A stretch of 32,500 bases of DNA, from positions 6,973,265 to 7,005,764 of the forward strand of contig CM022666.1 in assembly GCA_012295275.1 (NCBI GenBank), in the 5' to 3' direction. Of the stretch, positions 1 through 13,687 are shown in pieces. Source of the DNA: Chrysomallon squamiferum (lineage: Eukaryota; Mollusca; Gastropoda; Neomphalida; Peltospiridae). A program made the position numbers and the translations under genes. A model generated the notes under the pieces. The model was given only the letters and a program-made list of their open reading frames with translations. It did not search any database and was not told the DNA's origin. Each line of letters starts with the position of its first letter. Positions within the stretch are counted from its first letter, which is position 1.

Positions 1-1420
1 CCTGTTTCTGAAAATAGAACTGCAAGTTAGTGCTCACTGGTTTAATAGATTATTATTTTTTTTTTTTTATTTTTTTTTTTATCAGTGTCAGTAACACTGG
101 AAATGAAGTAATGTAATAGTGTTACAGCCATATTTATCTTGCTAAATGATCACCTGACAGCCTTCTTTCAAATTTCATACTGTTACAGTAATCTGGTGTG
201 CAAGATGTCTTTGCTTTAATGGTGGTAGTATGTTTTATTTTGCATTTGTAATACAATCAAACAGCATTACAAAATATTTATCTTGCTAAAATGATGACAC
301 TGAATACCTTGTTTTAAATTCCAGATAATAACATAAATGTTTAAAATATTCAGAAAAAAAAAAAAAAATAATAATAATTCACTTCAGCTGGTGGATTTGG
401 ATTCATTTGAGCATGTTGCTAGTCTACAAGTATCTTCTAATACAATCAAAAAGTTACAACTGTGTTTGTCTTGCTAAATGATGACCTTACTGTCCTGACT
501 TCAGTTTCATGGTGTTACGGTAATGTGGGAATGCAAGGTTTGTTTTAGAAAATAAAATCATCGCAGTTGGCAGGCTTGCTTTGGTTTGGTGGAGTATATT
601 TCATCATGTTGCTATCTACAACTGTCTTTTAATATAAACAGTTTTATTTTGGTAAATGATGCACATTTTAAATGTTTAAGTATTATAACATAAATATGTA
701 AGTTTTAGAAAATAATTCACAGCAAACAGTGCTTATGGATTTAACAGAATGTGTTTTTTATTATGATAAGTATCTTGTAGAATAATCCAACAGTCACAAC
801 CATATTTGTATTTAATAAATGTTAACAGACTGACTATCTCTTGCTAAATTTCAAAGTATTACAATAATATTATTCTTAAGATGGTATGAAATGCTTTAAA
901 GATAAAAGAAAATTTGGTTGTTGTTTGTTGCTTTAACAGAAAACATTTTATCACATTACAAACACAAATACTATACTATGAGATGAACTCACATTTTTTA
1001 GGATTAGTAATAAAATGTTAAAGTTCAGACTTCTTTCACTGGTTCTGAAAATACATGGACAACAGTTTCCTGTGGTTACTTCAGCAGAAAGCATTTTATC
1101 ACATTACAAACACAATTACTGTAAAGAACAATAACATCACAATTGTACCATGCTTATGGGGTAATAACAGAATGTGATTTTCAAATCTATTTCAAGGGTT
1201 CTTAAATTATAATTGATATTACAAGAATGTTTGTTATTGTTACTTAAACAGAAAACATTTTATCATGCTATAAAAACAATTACCATTCAAAACAATAACA
1301 TCACAATTCTACCATACTGAACAGTACTAACAGAACGTTGAGGTTCAGATTTACTTCAAGTGCTTAGAAATTTTCACTGACAACAGAAGAATATTTCTGT
1401 TAGTGACTGTCATCGTATTA
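1..1420. repeat. Decayed tandem array, units about 145-190 bp
   Basis: The phrase TCTTGCTAAATGATG recurs in degraded form at about 136, 280, 468, 647 and 809, each time preceded by an AATCAAACAG-like and TTACAACC-like stretch. Toward the right the phrase ACAGAAAACATTTTATCAC recurs at about 937, 1082 and 1248, followed in the last two by an AATAACATCACAATT block. Spacings are about 144, 188, 179, 162 and then about 145 and 165, so I read one diverged satellite-like array with units near 165 bp. Copies are too degraded for recent expansion. No gene is visible. Confidence 0.65.
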
Positions 1421-2400
1421 TTAATCACATTTATTTGTGTGAAGATGGATCACTAATTTTCATCTTGAAGGGTTGGTATAAGAATCCAAGAGAGCATATT
1501 TGTTCCACTAGTCCTGAAAGTGTATGCAAAACAGTGTGTGAGTTGTATTTCACTAATGTTCTGGCAAACCTCACTACAATAAAGGGATGGTACACATTTA
1601 TTTATCTCCTGAGTATATTTAGTGACCGACATTGTGGTCAGAACTGTGATAGCGAGAGAGAGAGAATGTTAATTGTTCTTAATCTCTTTGGTACTTTTTC
1701 CCACTGCTACAGTGGTCATGATTCAGATGTCTTCTCAATCTTCAGTGACCACATTTACAAGTAACAGCATATTCAATTAAAGCAAAAACTGGACATTTTT
1801 CATGTCAAGCATTTATCAGTACAGTTCATGAGTGTCGTCTGCTTTTGTCACAGTTAAATATTGTTAGCCTTGGCAAAATTATTATTATTATTATTTATTA
1901 TTATTTTTTTTTTTACCCTTCTTGGCGATAAATGTTAATTGGATCCACAAATTACACGCTGACAGTGAAAGAAAACTTAGGTTAATGCTTGTTGTTTCAT
2001 TAAAGCGTATTACCAGCTTAGTGCACTGTTTGAATGGGTAACTCAATAACCCGTCATACTGAAAGTTGCAAACAGTTAAATCACTGTTAATTCCTTTCTT
2101 TTCAATATCTGGTTAGTCTGAGCTTGGGTCCAGCATGGAAACGCAGCAGGTTCTCATTCTGCTAAATATTTGATCAGAACTATTATTTGCCAGTGATCTT
2201 TCTGAGTGTTAAGTAGATAAATTAATTCTCAACAAGTTAAATAATAATACACATGTGTTTCATTGCACAGTATGAGAGTGTAAGTATATAAATTTTCAAA
2301 TTAACTGTAAGTCCAGAGTTGTTTCTGAAACCGTAAGGTCTGTGTCTTTTGTATGTAAGTGCCTGTAACTATTACAGAATCATTAAAATGACTGACAGTA
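1421..2400. other. Non-coding stretch, no gene seen
   Basis: A reading frame of 109 codons is open at 1435-1764 on the plus strand, but it shows no recognisable motif or splice context and I treat it as chance. The phrase AGTGACCGACATTGTGGTCA (1620-1639) and later copies of GTGGTCA and AGTGACCAC suggest more decayed repeats. A short TTA-repeat with a T run lies at about 1879-1915. The remainder is AT-rich unique-looking sequence. Confidence 0.5.
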
Positions 2401-2415
2401 CTTTCTACAATAGCA

Positions 2416-2453
<38 letters not shown>

Positions 2454-2916
2454 TGTAATATATAAATAAATTTTTCAGTTTAACTTTAAGACTGCAAAAA
2501 AGAATAAAAAAATAAAAAAAAATAAAAAAAATAAAAAACTTTCTTAAATAGTGTAATATTTACACTTGAATATGTATGTTAGTGTGATAAATGTATGAAT
2601 TAAATTAAGATGACCAAAGAACTTTATCATACACAACAATATTTGTATTCATTTCTCTGTGCATATATCAATAAATAAATCGATCTATTCAAGACAACCA
2701 AATATCCTTTCTTCTCTTTGTAAAAAAATAACAACAAACTATCTATCTATCTACATGTGTGTGTATATATGTATGTATCTATCTATCTATACATGTCCAT
2801 ACTTCCATGAGTATGTATGAATACGAGAGAATGTGAAATATAAAATTCTGATTCCAGGCTACCTCTATAATATTAAACATCAGAACATCCATCTGGCATA
2901 CCTACGTATGTATGTA

Positions 2917-2953
<37 letters not shown>

Positions 2954-3000
2954 CATTTGTGCCATAAACTACTGAGTTTGTCTGAGTGATAATGAAAATG
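2401..3000. repeat. Microsatellite cluster: (TA)n, A7T, (CTAT)n, (TATG)n(TG)n
   Basis: A pure (TA)n tract is at about 2420-2452, an AAAAAAT repeat at about 2500-2540, CTAT/TATG tetranucleotide runs at about 2738-2796, and a compound TATG then TG tract at about 2906-2952. The DNA between is AT-rich with no gene signal. Confidence 0.9.
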
Positions 3001-3029
3001 CCAGCCTTCAATTAAAGATTTTCTCATTT

Positions 3030-3260
3030 CTCCAGTGTTTTACGACTGGGAGACATTTGATTGCGGCCAAATCGCCAGTCCCAGGGAGGCAGTAATCTGG
3101 CACAGCATCGGCCACTATCGGACAGGAAGCCGTTAAAACTGACAAACACGACCACAACAACACCTGTGTCCGCAGCTCTGTCGTCTGCACAGCTTCAACA
3201 ACGGCACACACCCGAGCAACAGCCTGCGTTGTTAGTTCTTCTTCAACCTTTATCTCATCA
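3030..3260. other. GC-richer island, possible decayed interspersed repeat
   Basis: This patch is clearly less AT-rich than its surroundings. Both strands carry modest open frames (3008-3298 minus and 3061-3300 plus), but the plus frame begins at TTG, not ATG, and neither protein is recognisable. The stretch CATTTGATTGCGGCCA (3054-3069) resembles, from memory, part of a very common cephalopod repeat that reads CATTTGACTGCGGCCA. That makes an old interspersed repeat a better guess than a gene. Confidence 0.35.
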
Positions 3261-3298
3261 TCAACCTTTCTTCTTTTCTTTTTCTTTTTTTTCAACAT

Positions 3299-3420
3299 GA
3301 AGATGAATGAAGATGATGATGATGATGATGGTGATGGTGATAATGAATATGATTATGCTGATAATGTAAATGATAATGATGATGATGATGATGATGATAG
3401 TGATAATGATGATAAAATTG
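3299..3420 (+). repeat. (GAT)n trinucleotide tract
   Basis: Interrupted GAT/AATGAT repeats run across this interval. The complementary-sense (CAT)n tract lies about 160 bases to the right, so the two could pair as a long imperfect hairpin. Confidence 0.9.
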
Positions 3421-3577
3421 TTAATGTAATAATTTAGATGTCTGGCTGATAAGATGATGGTAATGTGAAGAAAAAAACAAAGAAAAGAAAAGTAACCAGT
3501 TTCCATACAAGATACAGAGAAGTATACACATAGCTGTTAAATACAATTTAGTCACAATTTTCTTTTTAATTTATTAT

Positions 3578-3640
3578 TTCATCATCATCATCATCATCAT
3601 CATCATTATTATTATTATTTATTTCATCATCAACATCATT
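3578..3640 (+). repeat. (CAT)n(TTA)n trinucleotide tract
   Basis: CATCAT repeats pass into ATT repeats and then CATCATCAACATCAT. It is the inverted partner of the GAT tract at 3299-3420. Confidence 0.9.
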
Positions 3641-3839
3641 TTACTTTATTTTTTTAATTTTGCCACACTTTATATTTTTATTTTACATTTTTCATTTAGA
3701 TTCTGGGGTGATTTTTTTCCTTTAGGAGAATCATAACTATCTGTTTAATAACTGATAATTTCAAATTTTGCTCATTAACAAGCATTTGTAAATTAATAAG
3801 TTTTTCCACTATAATTACAAATAATCAAACAGTATAATG

Positions 3840-4110
3840 TTATTATTTTTCTGTAACTAATAATAATTATTACTAATAATTGAACACTATTATTATTACT
3901 GTTTGTTTTGCAACTACTAATAACTAAATACTAATTTGTACCATCGTTACTAATAATTATTACTGTTTGCTCTACAACTACTAACAACTAACTAAATAAC
4001 AATAACCATTACTAACAATAATTTGCACCATCATTACTAATAACTGAACATCATTTTATTATTACTGTTTGTTTTACCACTACTAATAACAACTAAACAG
4101 TGATTCTGAC
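3840..4110. repeat. Degenerate tandem repeat with ACTGTTTG and ACTACTAATAAC phrases
   Basis: The phrase TTACTGTTTG followed by a CAACTACTAATAAC-like stretch recurs at about 3898, 3963 and 4063. TTTGCACCATCATTACTAAT-like text lies between copies. Unit length varies from about 65 to 100 bases. No gene is visible. Confidence 0.6.
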
Positions 4111-4124
4111 GTATCATTACCAAT

Positions 4125-4440
4125 AATTTACGTGAAGCTTAAATCAGGTTTTAGCCAGTCAGAGTTAATTCATGCACTGTCAGCGAACGAAATCATAACC
4201 AGATCCACAGAGCTCAACAAGAGTTTTGCTCAGAGACTGGCACAAGAAAAGTTAACAGGATTCTTAAGACAGACCTGTCCTTGCACACCAGCCTGGCAAT
4301 TGCGTTGTAATTCCACATTAATCTCCAGCAATTACAGACAAAAGCCTTGTCCACATAAATAACAGCAGTTCCATTTTCCTCGCGAGCATTTATGATGCAG
4401 TGAAAAAGCAGCAGCTTTTTTAATGTTTTCAGAATGCTGA
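4125..4440. other. Mixed-composition island, no identified gene
   Basis: The composition is more balanced than the flanks. A 76-codon plus frame starting at GTG (4132) ends at 4362. Its translation has no motif I recognise, and a minus frame is also open. I see nothing that would name a product. Confidence 0.35.
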
Positions 4441-4830
4441 AGATTGAGATGAGGAAGAAGAAGAAGAAGAAGAAGAAGAAGGAGGAGGAAATGGACAATG
4501 AAGAAGAATAAACTGGACAGTGAAGATGAGAAGAAGAAGAAGAAGAAGAAGAAATTGGACAAAGAAGAAAAAAAACTGGACATTTTAAAAGAATAAAATT
4601 AGATAGTAAAGAAAAAAAAAGAACAATAAAGGAAAACTGAACAATTAAGAAGAAATTGAAACAGTGAAGAAAAAGAAAATGAACAATTAAGAAGAAACTG
4701 GACAATGAAGAAAAAGAAATTGTACAATAAAGAAAAAGAAACTGAAAAATTAAGAAGAAACTGGAAAGTGAAAGAAAAGAAGACAATAAATAAGAGAAAA
4801 AAAAACAGAACAATGAAAAAGCAGTTTGCT
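4440..4830 (+). repeat. Purine-rich AAG/GGACAATGAAG repeat block
   Basis: Two AAG runs (about 4456-4483 and 4531-4552) are followed by many decayed copies of AAACTGGACAATGAAGAA. The plus strand is almost free of pyrimidine runs. Long low-complexity minus frames (4214-4813, 4332-4583) are by-products of this purine bias and not genes. Confidence 0.8.
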
Positions 4831-5226
4831 ACTGAGATGAAAACAAGACATTAATGGCGGTGTTACTGCTGGTGTTAATTCCTGTAAGAGTCTGTGACAG
4901 AGAGATGTATGGATGGATGCTATGTAGAGATTACACAAGTGAAATATTAGCTGGCTTGTTCATGTTACGAGGTCAATGCTTGATGCGCTGTTAGAGATTT
5001 TAGGAGTGAAAACAAGTGTTTGAAGAAAAATACTGAGAATAGTTGGTGAGATGAATGAATGAATGAATAAATAAATTAATATATGAATTAATACATATAT
5101 AAATTAATGCATACAAAAAATGAATAACATTTATTATAAATGAAATCATAAATGAATTAAATATATAAACTGATGGACAAATAATTAAATGAACAATTTA
5201 AAATATGAGTTGATTTTGATTTACAA

Positions 5227-5230
<4 letters not shown>
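4831..5230. repeat. AT-rich stretch with (GAAT)n/(AAAT)n tetranucleotides
   Basis: GAAT then AAAT tetranucleotides begin at about 5052 and decay into AATTAATAT-type text to about 5170. Nothing coding is seen on either strand. Confidence 0.6.

Positions 5231-5282
<52 letters not shown>
5231..5282 (+). repeat. (CT)n microsatellite
   Basis: A pure CT dinucleotide run of about 50 bases, passing at its right end into TGTATCTGTCTG, (TG)n and (TA)n. Confidence 0.98.
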
Positions 5283-5286
<4 letters not shown>

Positions 5287-6379
5287 CTGTCTGTGTGTGT
5301 ATATATATATTAATAAACAGATGTGTGTATTTATGTCTTTATCAATATTTATTTAAAACATGCACAAAAGCCAACTAACACCTGTGTTTTTTTTGTAAAT
5401 ATTTCTATTTTTATCTGTATACATTTATACTTATATATTTTGGTTTCATAAGGTAGTAAGAGAACCTTCAAAACAAGCAATTTTCTGGTAATGAAAATTG
5501 ATTCATCATTTCTGACGAATAATTTCAAAGCCAGTGACAATGTAATATTCAACGCTGTGTTCATACAAGCTGCTACTGGGAAAGAGTTATGAACAATAAA
5601 TATCCTGAGGACCGAAATTTCATTTCATAAATGACATTTGGATGAGAGGTGAAAATATAAAATGATGAATGAGCAATTTCGGTGAAGTAGCAATAACTTG
5701 AGGGGTCAAAAAAAGAATTAAAAAAAAGAGTTCAAAATTGTCCATTATAGTATTTTGGTCTTTTAAATGTGACCCATTTTCAAAAACAAAATTAAAAAAA
5801 ATTAAAATAAAAATAAAAATAGGTTGAGAGACTTTATGCTTTTTTAGAATTATTATTATTACTACTATTACTTCTACTTGAACTACTGCTGCTAGAACTA
5901 CTGTTACTACCACTGCTACTACTACTATCTTTACAATTATTATTTTCATTTTTATTATTGTCACAACCATCATCATCATCATCATCATTATTATTATTTT
6001 TTTTTTTTTTATTAATCTTTTTTCTTTTCTTTTATCTTCCCTATATATTTATTTTTTATTTCTTTCTTTATTTGTATTTTTATTTATTCAAGAAATTATA
6101 AAGCTGTCAAAATGAAGAAACTGAAAGCTTCGAATATATGATCAATATTTTTGATAAAATATGACACTTTTGGCATTTTCAATGCACAAGCTTTCATTCT
6201 TTGCCATTTTTTATTTCAGATTTAATTTTATAAGCAGGAAGGTGAGAATAAAGTTACCAGTGAAGCTGATAACTGAAAATTAAGTAGGTGGAAATTTGAT
6301 AAAAATAGCTGCATATATTCATCTAAAGTACATTTGTACTTTATGTGCCTTTCATACAAACTGGTCACATATGGTAATT
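5283..6379. other. AT-rich non-coding DNA with ACT/CAT repeats
   Basis: Between 5850 and 5990 there is a decayed ACT trinucleotide region that ends in a CAT run at about 5967-5988 and then a T run. The remaining sequence is AT-rich. The minus frame at 5620-5988 is low-complexity sequence made by the trinucleotides. Confidence 0.6.
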
Positions 6380-6840
6380 TAAAAAAAAAAAAAAAAAAAA
6401 ATGTAGAACTTCATTTTTTAAAAATATAAAAATTATTATCATTTTCATATTATTAAATAAAAAAAAAATAAAACAAAAATTAGTAATAAAAATATGAAAT
6501 AAAAAATAATAATGAATAAAATTCTGAAAAAAAAAAAGAGTTTAAATAACAAAAGGGACAAGAACATAGCTGATTTACTTCATTTGAAACAATAAAATAG
6601 AAGAAAAAAAACAACATATAAATAAAAAAAAAATAAAATAAAACAAAATAATTAAAAAAAAAAAAAAATAAAAAATAAATAAATAAAAAAATAAAAAAAT
6701 AAATAATTAAAAAAAAAACAGAAGTAAATGACCAAAAAAAAAAATTAAAAAAAAAAAAAAATTAAATAAATAATAAATAAATTAAAAACAGAAGTACACG
6801 AAAGAAAATAACAGAAAAAAAAAAAAAAAAAAATAAAATC
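6380..6840 (+). repeat. Strongly A-rich block on the plus strand
   Basis: About 460 bases consist almost wholly of A runs broken by single T or AT/TAAA, with few G or C residues. It may be an expanded retroposon tail or simple sequence. No element body is recognisable to its left. A CAT run (about 6846-6862) follows. Confidence 0.85.
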
Positions 6841-6862
6841 ATCTATCATCATCATCATCATC

Positions 6863-7645
<783 letters not shown>

Positions 7646-8100
7646 CTTTCTTCAACTAAACTCTTCCCTTACTCGTTCCATTGCCTCCCTTTTCTTGTTT
7701 TTCATTATTAATTTTTCATTTTTGTTTTTTTTAAAAGTCTTCTCTCACTATTCCTCTATCCCCATACCACTTCTGAGGATCAAAAACACCCCCAAAAAAA
7801 CAACAGCCCCCCCCTGCCCCTGATTCTTCATCTTCGGGTTAAAGTCAGTGAGAAATGAAATCAAGTTTCTGACGGGGAGGGGATCCTCTAGGGAGGGTGA
7901 CAAAGTGGATTACAAAAAGAAACTGAGTTGAATAACATGCACAGTGACAGCTGATGTCTCCGAAGAGTTCATTCTCAGTTCTTTTGTTTACCAAATACTG
8001 AACAGTAATGTGCTAAAACACGCATTCTCATTTAATTATACACCAGTATGCTTCACAGATAGATACTGACTACAGAATTAAAGTGTTTTAACCTTTATAA
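7646..8100. other. Unique-looking stretch with a G-rich segment
   Basis: At 7874-7897 four G runs (GGGG, GGGG, GGG, GGG) are separated by 1, 8 and 1 bases, a near-canonical G-quadruplex pattern on the plus strand. The rest is non-repetitive sequence with no coding signal. Confidence 0.5.
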
Positions 8101-8101
8101 T

Positions 8102-8102
8102 A

Positions 8103-8178
<76 letters not shown>

Positions 8179-8180
8179 TG
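8102..8180 (+). repeat. Compound microsatellite (CTAT)n(AT)n(AC)n
   Basis: Three dinucleotide or tetranucleotide blocks follow each other without a gap: CTAT to about 8133, AT to about 8151, AC to about 8178. Confidence 0.97.
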
Positions 8181-9060
8181 CACACACATACAAATATAAT
8201 TTTAAAAAGTTTTTAAAACTTAAAAATAAATAAATAAAAAATTCTAATAATTCTAATTTAATATTTAAAAGAAAATGTAGAAAAAAAAACATTTCAATGG
8301 CAAACTGAAAATTAAAAAACAAATTTAAAAAAATAAATAATAATAAAAATTTAAATATTATTCTGCATGTAACTTTATATTTGTTTTACAACATACATAG
8401 ATATGTATGCATGCATCACGCGCACACACACACAGACATACACACTATACACAATACAAGAGGAATAACTCTGGATACTCTACGAGCAAGGTAAAAAAAA
8501 AAGAATTAAAGCAAAACGACACAACTTTCAAAATTATATTTGTTATCTGATTTAAGTTTAGTATTTTCAGATAATTGACTGCATTATAAATAAATAACTA
8601 GAACATCAACACTCCTTTGTTTAACAGATTATCTTTAAATGATGAAAGAAATTTTAAAAATTCAAATAAATAAAAAAATAATTAATTTGAAAAAGAGATA
8701 TAAAAAAATAAACTAAAAAAAAGAACAAAGAAAGTTTTTTTTTTTTTTTAGTTTAGATATATTAAAAAGAAAGAAAGAAATAACAAAACCCATGTAATAA
8801 TTATCTGACAAAGTTTCTGTCTGTTCATAACCATTACTCTTCCCATACAAACAATTTCAAACGTCATCCCCCACAAAGTATTAAAACAGAGTTGCTTCCC
8901 TTACACTATTAGCAGTAATGAGTGGGGTCTGTAAAAGCTTTTTGACTTCATGTCAGCATTTAACCCGAGTAATTACTGTTATTGTTCTCAGCATGCAAGT
9001 GGGTGAAGTATCCATTCTAGTGAGTGTTTACGAGAGACTGGCTAATAAATAATTTAAGGA
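8181..9060. other. AT-rich non-coding DNA
   Basis: AT-rich sequence with A and T runs and a short CA-rich stretch at about 8420-8450. Between 8820 and 9060 composition is more balanced and looks unique. I see no gene. Confidence 0.5.
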
Positions 9061-9065
9061 TATTT

Positions 9066-9105
9066 GTGAGTGGGAGTGGGAGTGGGAGTAGAAGGGGGGG
9101 TTGGG
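9066..9105 (+). repeat. (GGGAGT)n repeat with G-quadruplex pattern
   Basis: The hexamer GGGAGT is repeated in tandem, and G runs at 9072, 9078, 9084, 9094 and 9103 meet the usual G3+N1-7 pattern on the plus strand. This is among the few G-rich places in an AT-rich window. Confidence 0.75.
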
Positions 9106-9479
9106 ATGGAACTGGAGGTTAAAGTGGGGGTAGAGAGCTATCTATCGCGAACTATTTATCTTTCACCACAGAAAAGATTATTTTTTTATTTTTTTTTTAT
9201 TTTTTTCTTATTGTTATTGATACTGTTGCTGTATTTCTTATTATTTATTTTATTTTATTTTTGTTACTGTTTTCAATGTTTTTGATGACATTTGATAAAT
9301 AGTTACAACAAAAAAACAATAAAAACCACCTAAATTTACTTTGGTTGCACTTGACAGTGGAAGTGTAATTCTTTAAAAAAATATATATCTAATTTTAAAA
9401 TAAATAAATAAATAAATAAAGATAATAACAATCCACAAAAACAGATCAGATACACTAAATATAAAAATATGATAAACAC

Positions 9480-9510
<31 letters not shown>

Positions 9511-10420
9511 ATAAAAACTCAGACTTTCATTAACCACTATGTATCCACCATTTCTAAAAACAAAACGAAATCTCTGTGTTTTACTTGCAGGCTAAAATAC
9601 AGGCTAATACCCATTTACACATTAATAACATTAGTGGTTGAGTGAAGAAAATTTTACCATTAAATAAACACAACAGAAAAACATCTAATGATGATGACAA
9701 TAATGACAGCAGCAGCAGTAGCAACAACACCACCATACTAATAATAAAAATGGTAATAATAACAATAATGGTTAGATAAAAACAGAGAGAATGAAAGAGA
9801 AAGGTAGAGCAAGATTGATACAGAAAGAAATCACTTAAAAATTGTGAAATTAAAATAATCGACTTTATAACATCAGTGATTTCATTAAACCAGACAAAAC
9901 TTCAATAAAGCAAAAAAATAAAAATAAAAAATAAAAATAACAACAATAGCAATAATAATTATAAAAATAAAAATAAAAATAATAAAATAATAATAATAAT
10001 AATAATAAAATTGAAAAATAAATATAATAATAAATAAAAAAAACAATGAATTTAAAACCAAAACCCTTTAAAAGCCACTGAACTAATTTTTTTTTCACAA
10101 TTTATTCAAAAATAAATTCAACATTAGCAACATCATATACCAGCAAGCTGGAAAACAAACTGAATTGAAAATCTTTTTTTTTTTTTTTTCTCTTCCTTCC
10201 TTTTATTACATTTTTTAATTTAAATTTTTTTTTTTTTTTAATATTTCCCACTGGGACTCAGCTCTACAATATTATCATGGAAAAAAAAAACAGGTGGGAA
10301 ATTAACACAATCAATAAAGCCATGTGCGACTGGTGGAATGTGCGAATGTAAGAAACAAAAGGTCACATGTCACATTTCATTGGTCTGTTTCTGCTCACTC
10401 CAGGTACAGATGAACCATTT
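9106..10420. other. AT-rich non-coding DNA with A/T homopolymers
   Basis: Holds a poly-A run at about 9480-9508, short AAT and AATAA repeats at about 9900-10050, and T runs near 10170 and 10225. The sequence at 10260-10420 is more balanced and unique-looking. No gene seen; the minus frame 9865-10098 is Tyr/Phe-rich low-complexity sequence. Confidence 0.5.
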
Positions 10421-10424
10421 TAAC

Positions 10425-11060
10425 TTTGTAAATATACAAGAAATAATTATTTCTTAATAGTTGTAGGTGTTAAAATGATCATGTTGTAAATAAAGAATAA
10501 ATAATTATTTCATAATAGTTGTAGATGTTAAAGTGATCATGTTTGTAAATACACAAGAAATAATTAGTTCATAATAGTTGTAGGTGTTAAAGTGATCACG
10601 TTTGTAAATATACAAGAAATAATTAGTTCATAATAGTTGTAGGTGTTAAAGTGATCACGTTTGTAAATATACAAGAAATAATTAGTTCATAATAGTTATA
10701 GGTGTTAAAGTGATCACGTTTGTAAATACACAAGAAATAATTAGTTCATAATAGTTGTAGGTGTTAAAGTGATCACGTTTGTAAATACACAAGAAATAAT
10801 TATTTCTTAACAGTTGTAGGTGATCACGTTTGTAAATATACAAGAAATAATAGTTGTTGGTGTTAAAGTGATCACGTTTGAAAATACACAAGAAATAATT
10901 ATTTCATAATATTTTTAGGTGTTTGCATTTGTAAATATACAACGATCAATTATTTCATAATAGTTGAAGGCATCAAACTCTTTATGTCTGTAATTACATG
11001 AGGACTGACTTGTTTAATGATATTTGTAGGTGTTTATGTTTGTACATATACAAGGATTAA
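10425..11060 (+). repeat. 59-bp tandem array with GTGATCAC palindrome
   Basis: Units begin at about 10561, 10620, 10679 and 10738 with an exact 59-base period. More diverged units lie to the left (from about 10425) and to the right (to about 11060, with deletions of part of the unit). Each well-kept unit holds ATAATAGTTGTAGG, TTAAAGTGATCACG and a TGTAAATA(T/C)ACAAGAAATAAT stretch. GTGATCAC is an 8-base perfect palindrome. Central units are nearly identical and edge units are diverged, as expected of unequal exchange. The minus frame 10682-10891 is the translation of this repeat and not a gene. Confidence 0.95.
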
Positions 11061-12270
<1,210 letters not shown>

Positions 12271-12934
12271 AAAACTAAAGACACAAGTCCCAGATATCTG
12301 TCAGTTTACCTTTTTTTTCTTCATATTTTCTATACTTATATATATCCATACAAAATCTACATTTATATAATTATAGGAAAAGGAAAAAAAAAAAATCAAA
12401 ACAAAACAGCATATAGTCTCACTGAATCCATAAACTCATGAACCTAACAGAGCTGAAAATGGCTTTAATTAAAACATAGAATTTAACTAAAATTCTCTTT
12501 TCAGGTTAGGGAAACTGGTACGAGATTCCTTGAATATCTGAGAAACGTTTAAATAAGAGGGCTTCTTTCTTTCAGCTTTTCGCTATTAACAGACTGTCTT
12601 CCAAAAGATTGTGCTTTCTACTGATATTAAATAAACGTCCAGTTCACATCGGGTTTAATCTGACTCATGACATAAGTCTCGTTCATCATGTTTATGACCA
12701 GTAAAAACTCATATACTATTTACTCAGAGTGATTCACCCAACAAGGAGAGGTCAGTGGAACTTCACAAATGGAATACTGATGAGACAGAGATACATGTGT
12801 TTTTTAATTCACTGAAAATTCTAATTATTAATCATTTCAGGGCTGCAGGATCAATTCTTGTTGAATCATGGGAATTTTTTTTCCCTCCCAACTTTAAAAG
12901 AGAGTAACTTGAACATCAGTTACCCATCCAAGTT

Positions 12935-12938
<4 letters not shown>
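12271..12938. other. Unique-looking non-coding DNA
   Basis: Apart from short T and A runs, 12400-12900 is non-repetitive with balanced composition. I see no open frame of interest and no splice-bounded exon that I could name. Confidence 0.45.
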
Positions 12939-13000
<62 letters not shown>

Positions 13001-13026
13001 CTCCCTCCCTCCCTCCCTCTCTCTCC
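12939..13026 (+). repeat. (CT)n tract ending in (CCCT)n
   Basis: Pure CT to about 12996, then CCCT repeats with four CCC runs at 13003-13017. On the minus strand this is GGG runs with single-base loops, a canonical G-quadruplex motif. Confidence 0.95.
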
Positions 13027-13655
13027 ACACACATATAAATTTCTCTCTCTGAATCAATTTCTGCCTATCTAAATCAAAATTAAATAGCATAAAGTAATAA
13101 TAATAAAATACAATTAAAATAAAATAAAATAAAATAAAATAAAATAAAATAAAACAATCAAAATAAATAAATAAACTAAATAAAGAAACAATAACAAAAC
13201 TGAATCTCCAACGACCTCGGAAGTCGTCCCGAACTGAAAGACAACAAGAAGTAGAAGAACTGTACATTCAGCTAAATTCCTCGATTACATGTCCTGTCAG
13301 ACACACACATTCTCCCTATCCCCTCAAAACATTCTCTACATCATCACCCCTGTCAAACAACATCAGCATCAAGAAAACGGCCGCTGATTTCAGCTCAGTG
13401 TAATGAAGCGAAAAATTATTTCCTTCAGCTTTCAAAATCTTCACAACAAGCAATCATGATAACATGCGAATCAATATGGCCCCCATAGTCCAGGGAGGAG
13501 TTTTTATTTTTTTTATTTTTTTTATTTTATTTTATTTTTTTTGAATTATTGCATGTTAAACCATCTTTGAATGATTGTACAGGTTAATGGTGCAAATTTG
13601 TCCTGTTTGAGAAATCTGTCAAAATGATAAAGTATAACTTGTTATTTTAAATGCG

Positions 13656-13687
<32 letters not shown>

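Noticed and set aside
1435-1764. 109-codon plus-strand open frame
   Set aside because: No recognisable motif, no splice or polyadenylation context, and it sits in decayed repeat DNA.
4214-4813. 199-codon minus-strand frame, Phe/Ser/Leu-rich
   Set aside because: It is the reverse translation of a purine-rich AAG repeat block; length is due to low complexity.
6380-6840. Retroposon poly-A tail
   Set aside because: Far longer than a usual tail and no element body or target-site duplication could be seen, so it is reported only as an A-rich block.
10682-10891. Minus frame with regular FKRDHFNTNNYY-type units
   Set aside because: Looks like a repeat protein but simply reads the 59-bp DNA repeat; it has no start context and the array is non-coding.
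10425-11060. CRISPR-like array
   Set aside because: Units are contiguous 59-base repeats with no unique spacers, and the DNA is of animal origin.
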